From JAPOUP01 sp965203605 (GTDB taxonomy: Bacteria > Pseudomonadota > Alphaproteobacteria > Rhodobacterales > Rhodobacteraceae): 64,000 nt of DNA. Positions 63,450 to 64,000 of the stretch are shown piece by piece; the stretch's first letter is position 1, and each line of letters starts with the position of its first letter. Where the stretch lies: the NCBI GenBank assembly GCA_965203605.1, contig OZ241902.1, positions 2,542,001 to 2,606,000 on the forward strand. The letters are read 5' to 3'. The notes beneath the pieces were generated by a model. That model was given only the letters and a program-made list of their open reading frames with translations. It did no database searches and was not told the origin of the DNA. The position numbers and the translations under genes are program-made.

Positions 63450-63938
63450 ATGTCGGGATCTGCCGAAACCACAATAGATCTGACAGTCAATGGAGGGCAG
63501 GAATCCGTTAGGGTGGATCCCACCACACCGCTGCTCTATGTGCTGCGCGACACGCTCGGGCTTCGAGCCGCACGATTTGGCTGCGGTGAGGCAACCTGCG
63601 GAGCCTGTACGGTTATAGTGAACGGACGTGCTGTCATGTCGTGTGACCTTTCCATTGGAGAGGTCGCGGGCGCGGCTGTGGAAACCGCCGAAGCTCTTGA
63701 CACCACCCCACCGCATTCCCTGGTTACCGCAATGCTTGAACTGCAGGCCGGCCAATGCGGTTACTGTCTGTCAGGCATCCTGATGGGGGCGAAGGCGTTG
63801 ATGGAGCATGAACCTACAGCCACCCGAGATCGCATTGCTGAGGAACTGGACGATCATCTGTGCCGATGTGGATCCCACGGGCGTATTCTTGATGCTCTCG
63901 AGGCAGCGTTTCGCCGCAACGAAGGAAGACCACGTTGA
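63450..63938 (+). CDS. (2Fe-2S)-binding subunit of a molybdenum hydroxylase
   Basis: A 162-residue electron-transfer subunit of the xanthine oxidase family. The plant-type cluster is bound by Cys45, 50, 53 and 65 (CGEATCGAC), the second by Cys103, 106, 138 and 140 (QCGYC and CRCGSHGRIL). Small subunits of nicotinate or isoquinoline dehydrogenases look like this. It overlaps the next gene by four bases (TTGA). Confidence 0.9.
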   Translation: MSGSAETTIDLTVNGGQESVRVDPTTPLLYVLRDTLGLRAARFGCGEATCGACTVIVNGRAVMSCDLSIGEVAGAAVETAEALDTTPPHSLVTAMLELQAGQCGYCLSGILMGAKALMEHEPTATRDRIAEELDDHLCRCGSHGRILDALEAAFRRNEGRPR

Positions 63939-64000
63939 GTTCAAATCCACCGGATGCACTACGGAAAGGACCGCTTGTCAGCGACTGGTTCCGAATGGAC
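63935..64000 (+). CDS. molybdopterin-binding subunit of a molybdenum hydroxylase, 5' end only
   Basis: Only 22 codons lie inside the window, starting at TTG 63935. They end in GPLVSDWFRMD, which resembles the first strand of the large subunit of nicotinate/isoquinoline-type dehydrogenases (usually followed by a GKVELGQG block). The position directly after the [2Fe-2S] subunit supports this. The TTG start is inferred from the four-base overlap. Confidence 0.6.
   Translation, partial: MSSNPPDALRKGPLVSDWFRMD

Overview
The window looks like chromosomal DNA of a moderately GC-rich alphaproteobacterium, most likely a Rhodobacterales-type organism. The evidence is gene order and gene types: an Lrp regulator divergent from DUF2849-cysI-cysH-DUF934-fpr; infC with a non-canonical ATA start and a typical alphaproteobacterial N-terminus; surE-pcm-nlpD; tripartite tricarboxylate (TTT) and Liv-type transporters; and a heavy insertion-sequence load. 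No tRNA, rRNA or CRISPR array was found. The taxonomic placement is inference from gene content, not a database match.

Region 1 (1-7.2 kb) is a decaying accessory patch. It holds an AAA ATPase plus DUF3226 pair whose second gene has an in-frame amber stop, a lone GIY-YIG protein, and the 3' remnant of a type I restriction methylase. Next come a 3,370-bp IS1595-family transposon with a perfect 8-bp target duplication and a decayed IS630 transposase. The transposon carries cargo: a small membrane protein, a lipoprotein metzincin-like protease and a small AT-hook-like protein.

Region 2 (7.2-14 kb) has a cytochrome P450, the assimilatory sulfite/APS reduction operon under a divergent Lrp-type regulator, and infC. 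A MITE-like element lies in the gap behind infC.

Region 3 (15-22.1 kb) is a LacI-type regulator divergent from tctABC, an acylating aldehyde dehydrogenase and an acyl-CoA synthetase. This is a carboxylate import and activation operon that resembles sulfoacetate (SauST) catabolism.

Region 4 (22.2-25.7 kb) is an accessory cassette on the minus strand: dual-OB protein, DUF488, DUF488, and next to it a Schlafen-like AlbA_2 ATP-binding protein.

Region 5 (26-47 kb) is nitrogen and carbon metabolism broken up by IS elements. It contains a class III aminotransferase, a PanB-like enzyme, a frameshifted IS5-family element, hydantoinase A/B with an FAD amine oxidase-like enzyme and a uronate dehydrogenase-like SDR, and a repeat-built coiled-coil DUF1640 protein. 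The putrescine ABC operon potFGHI follows, with potG cut in two by a 1,505-bp IS. Then comes surE-pcm-nlpD.

Region 6 (47-64 kb) has a PhyH dioxygenase, a second LacI-type repressor with clear operators, and a roughly 13.8-kb one-direction catabolic operon. The operon encodes a 3-hydroxyisobutyrate-dehydrogenase-like enzyme, a LivJGFHM importer, a glutathione transferase, a pseudooxynicotine-hydrolase-like alpha/beta hydrolase, an M24-fold protein with an altered metal site, and a 2-oxoacid dehydrogenase complex. In that complex the E2 is split into a lipoyl-only and a catalytic-only protein. The operon ends with a molybdenum hydroxylase that runs off the window. All three substrate-binding-protein genes of the window are followed by a strong intercistronic hairpin.
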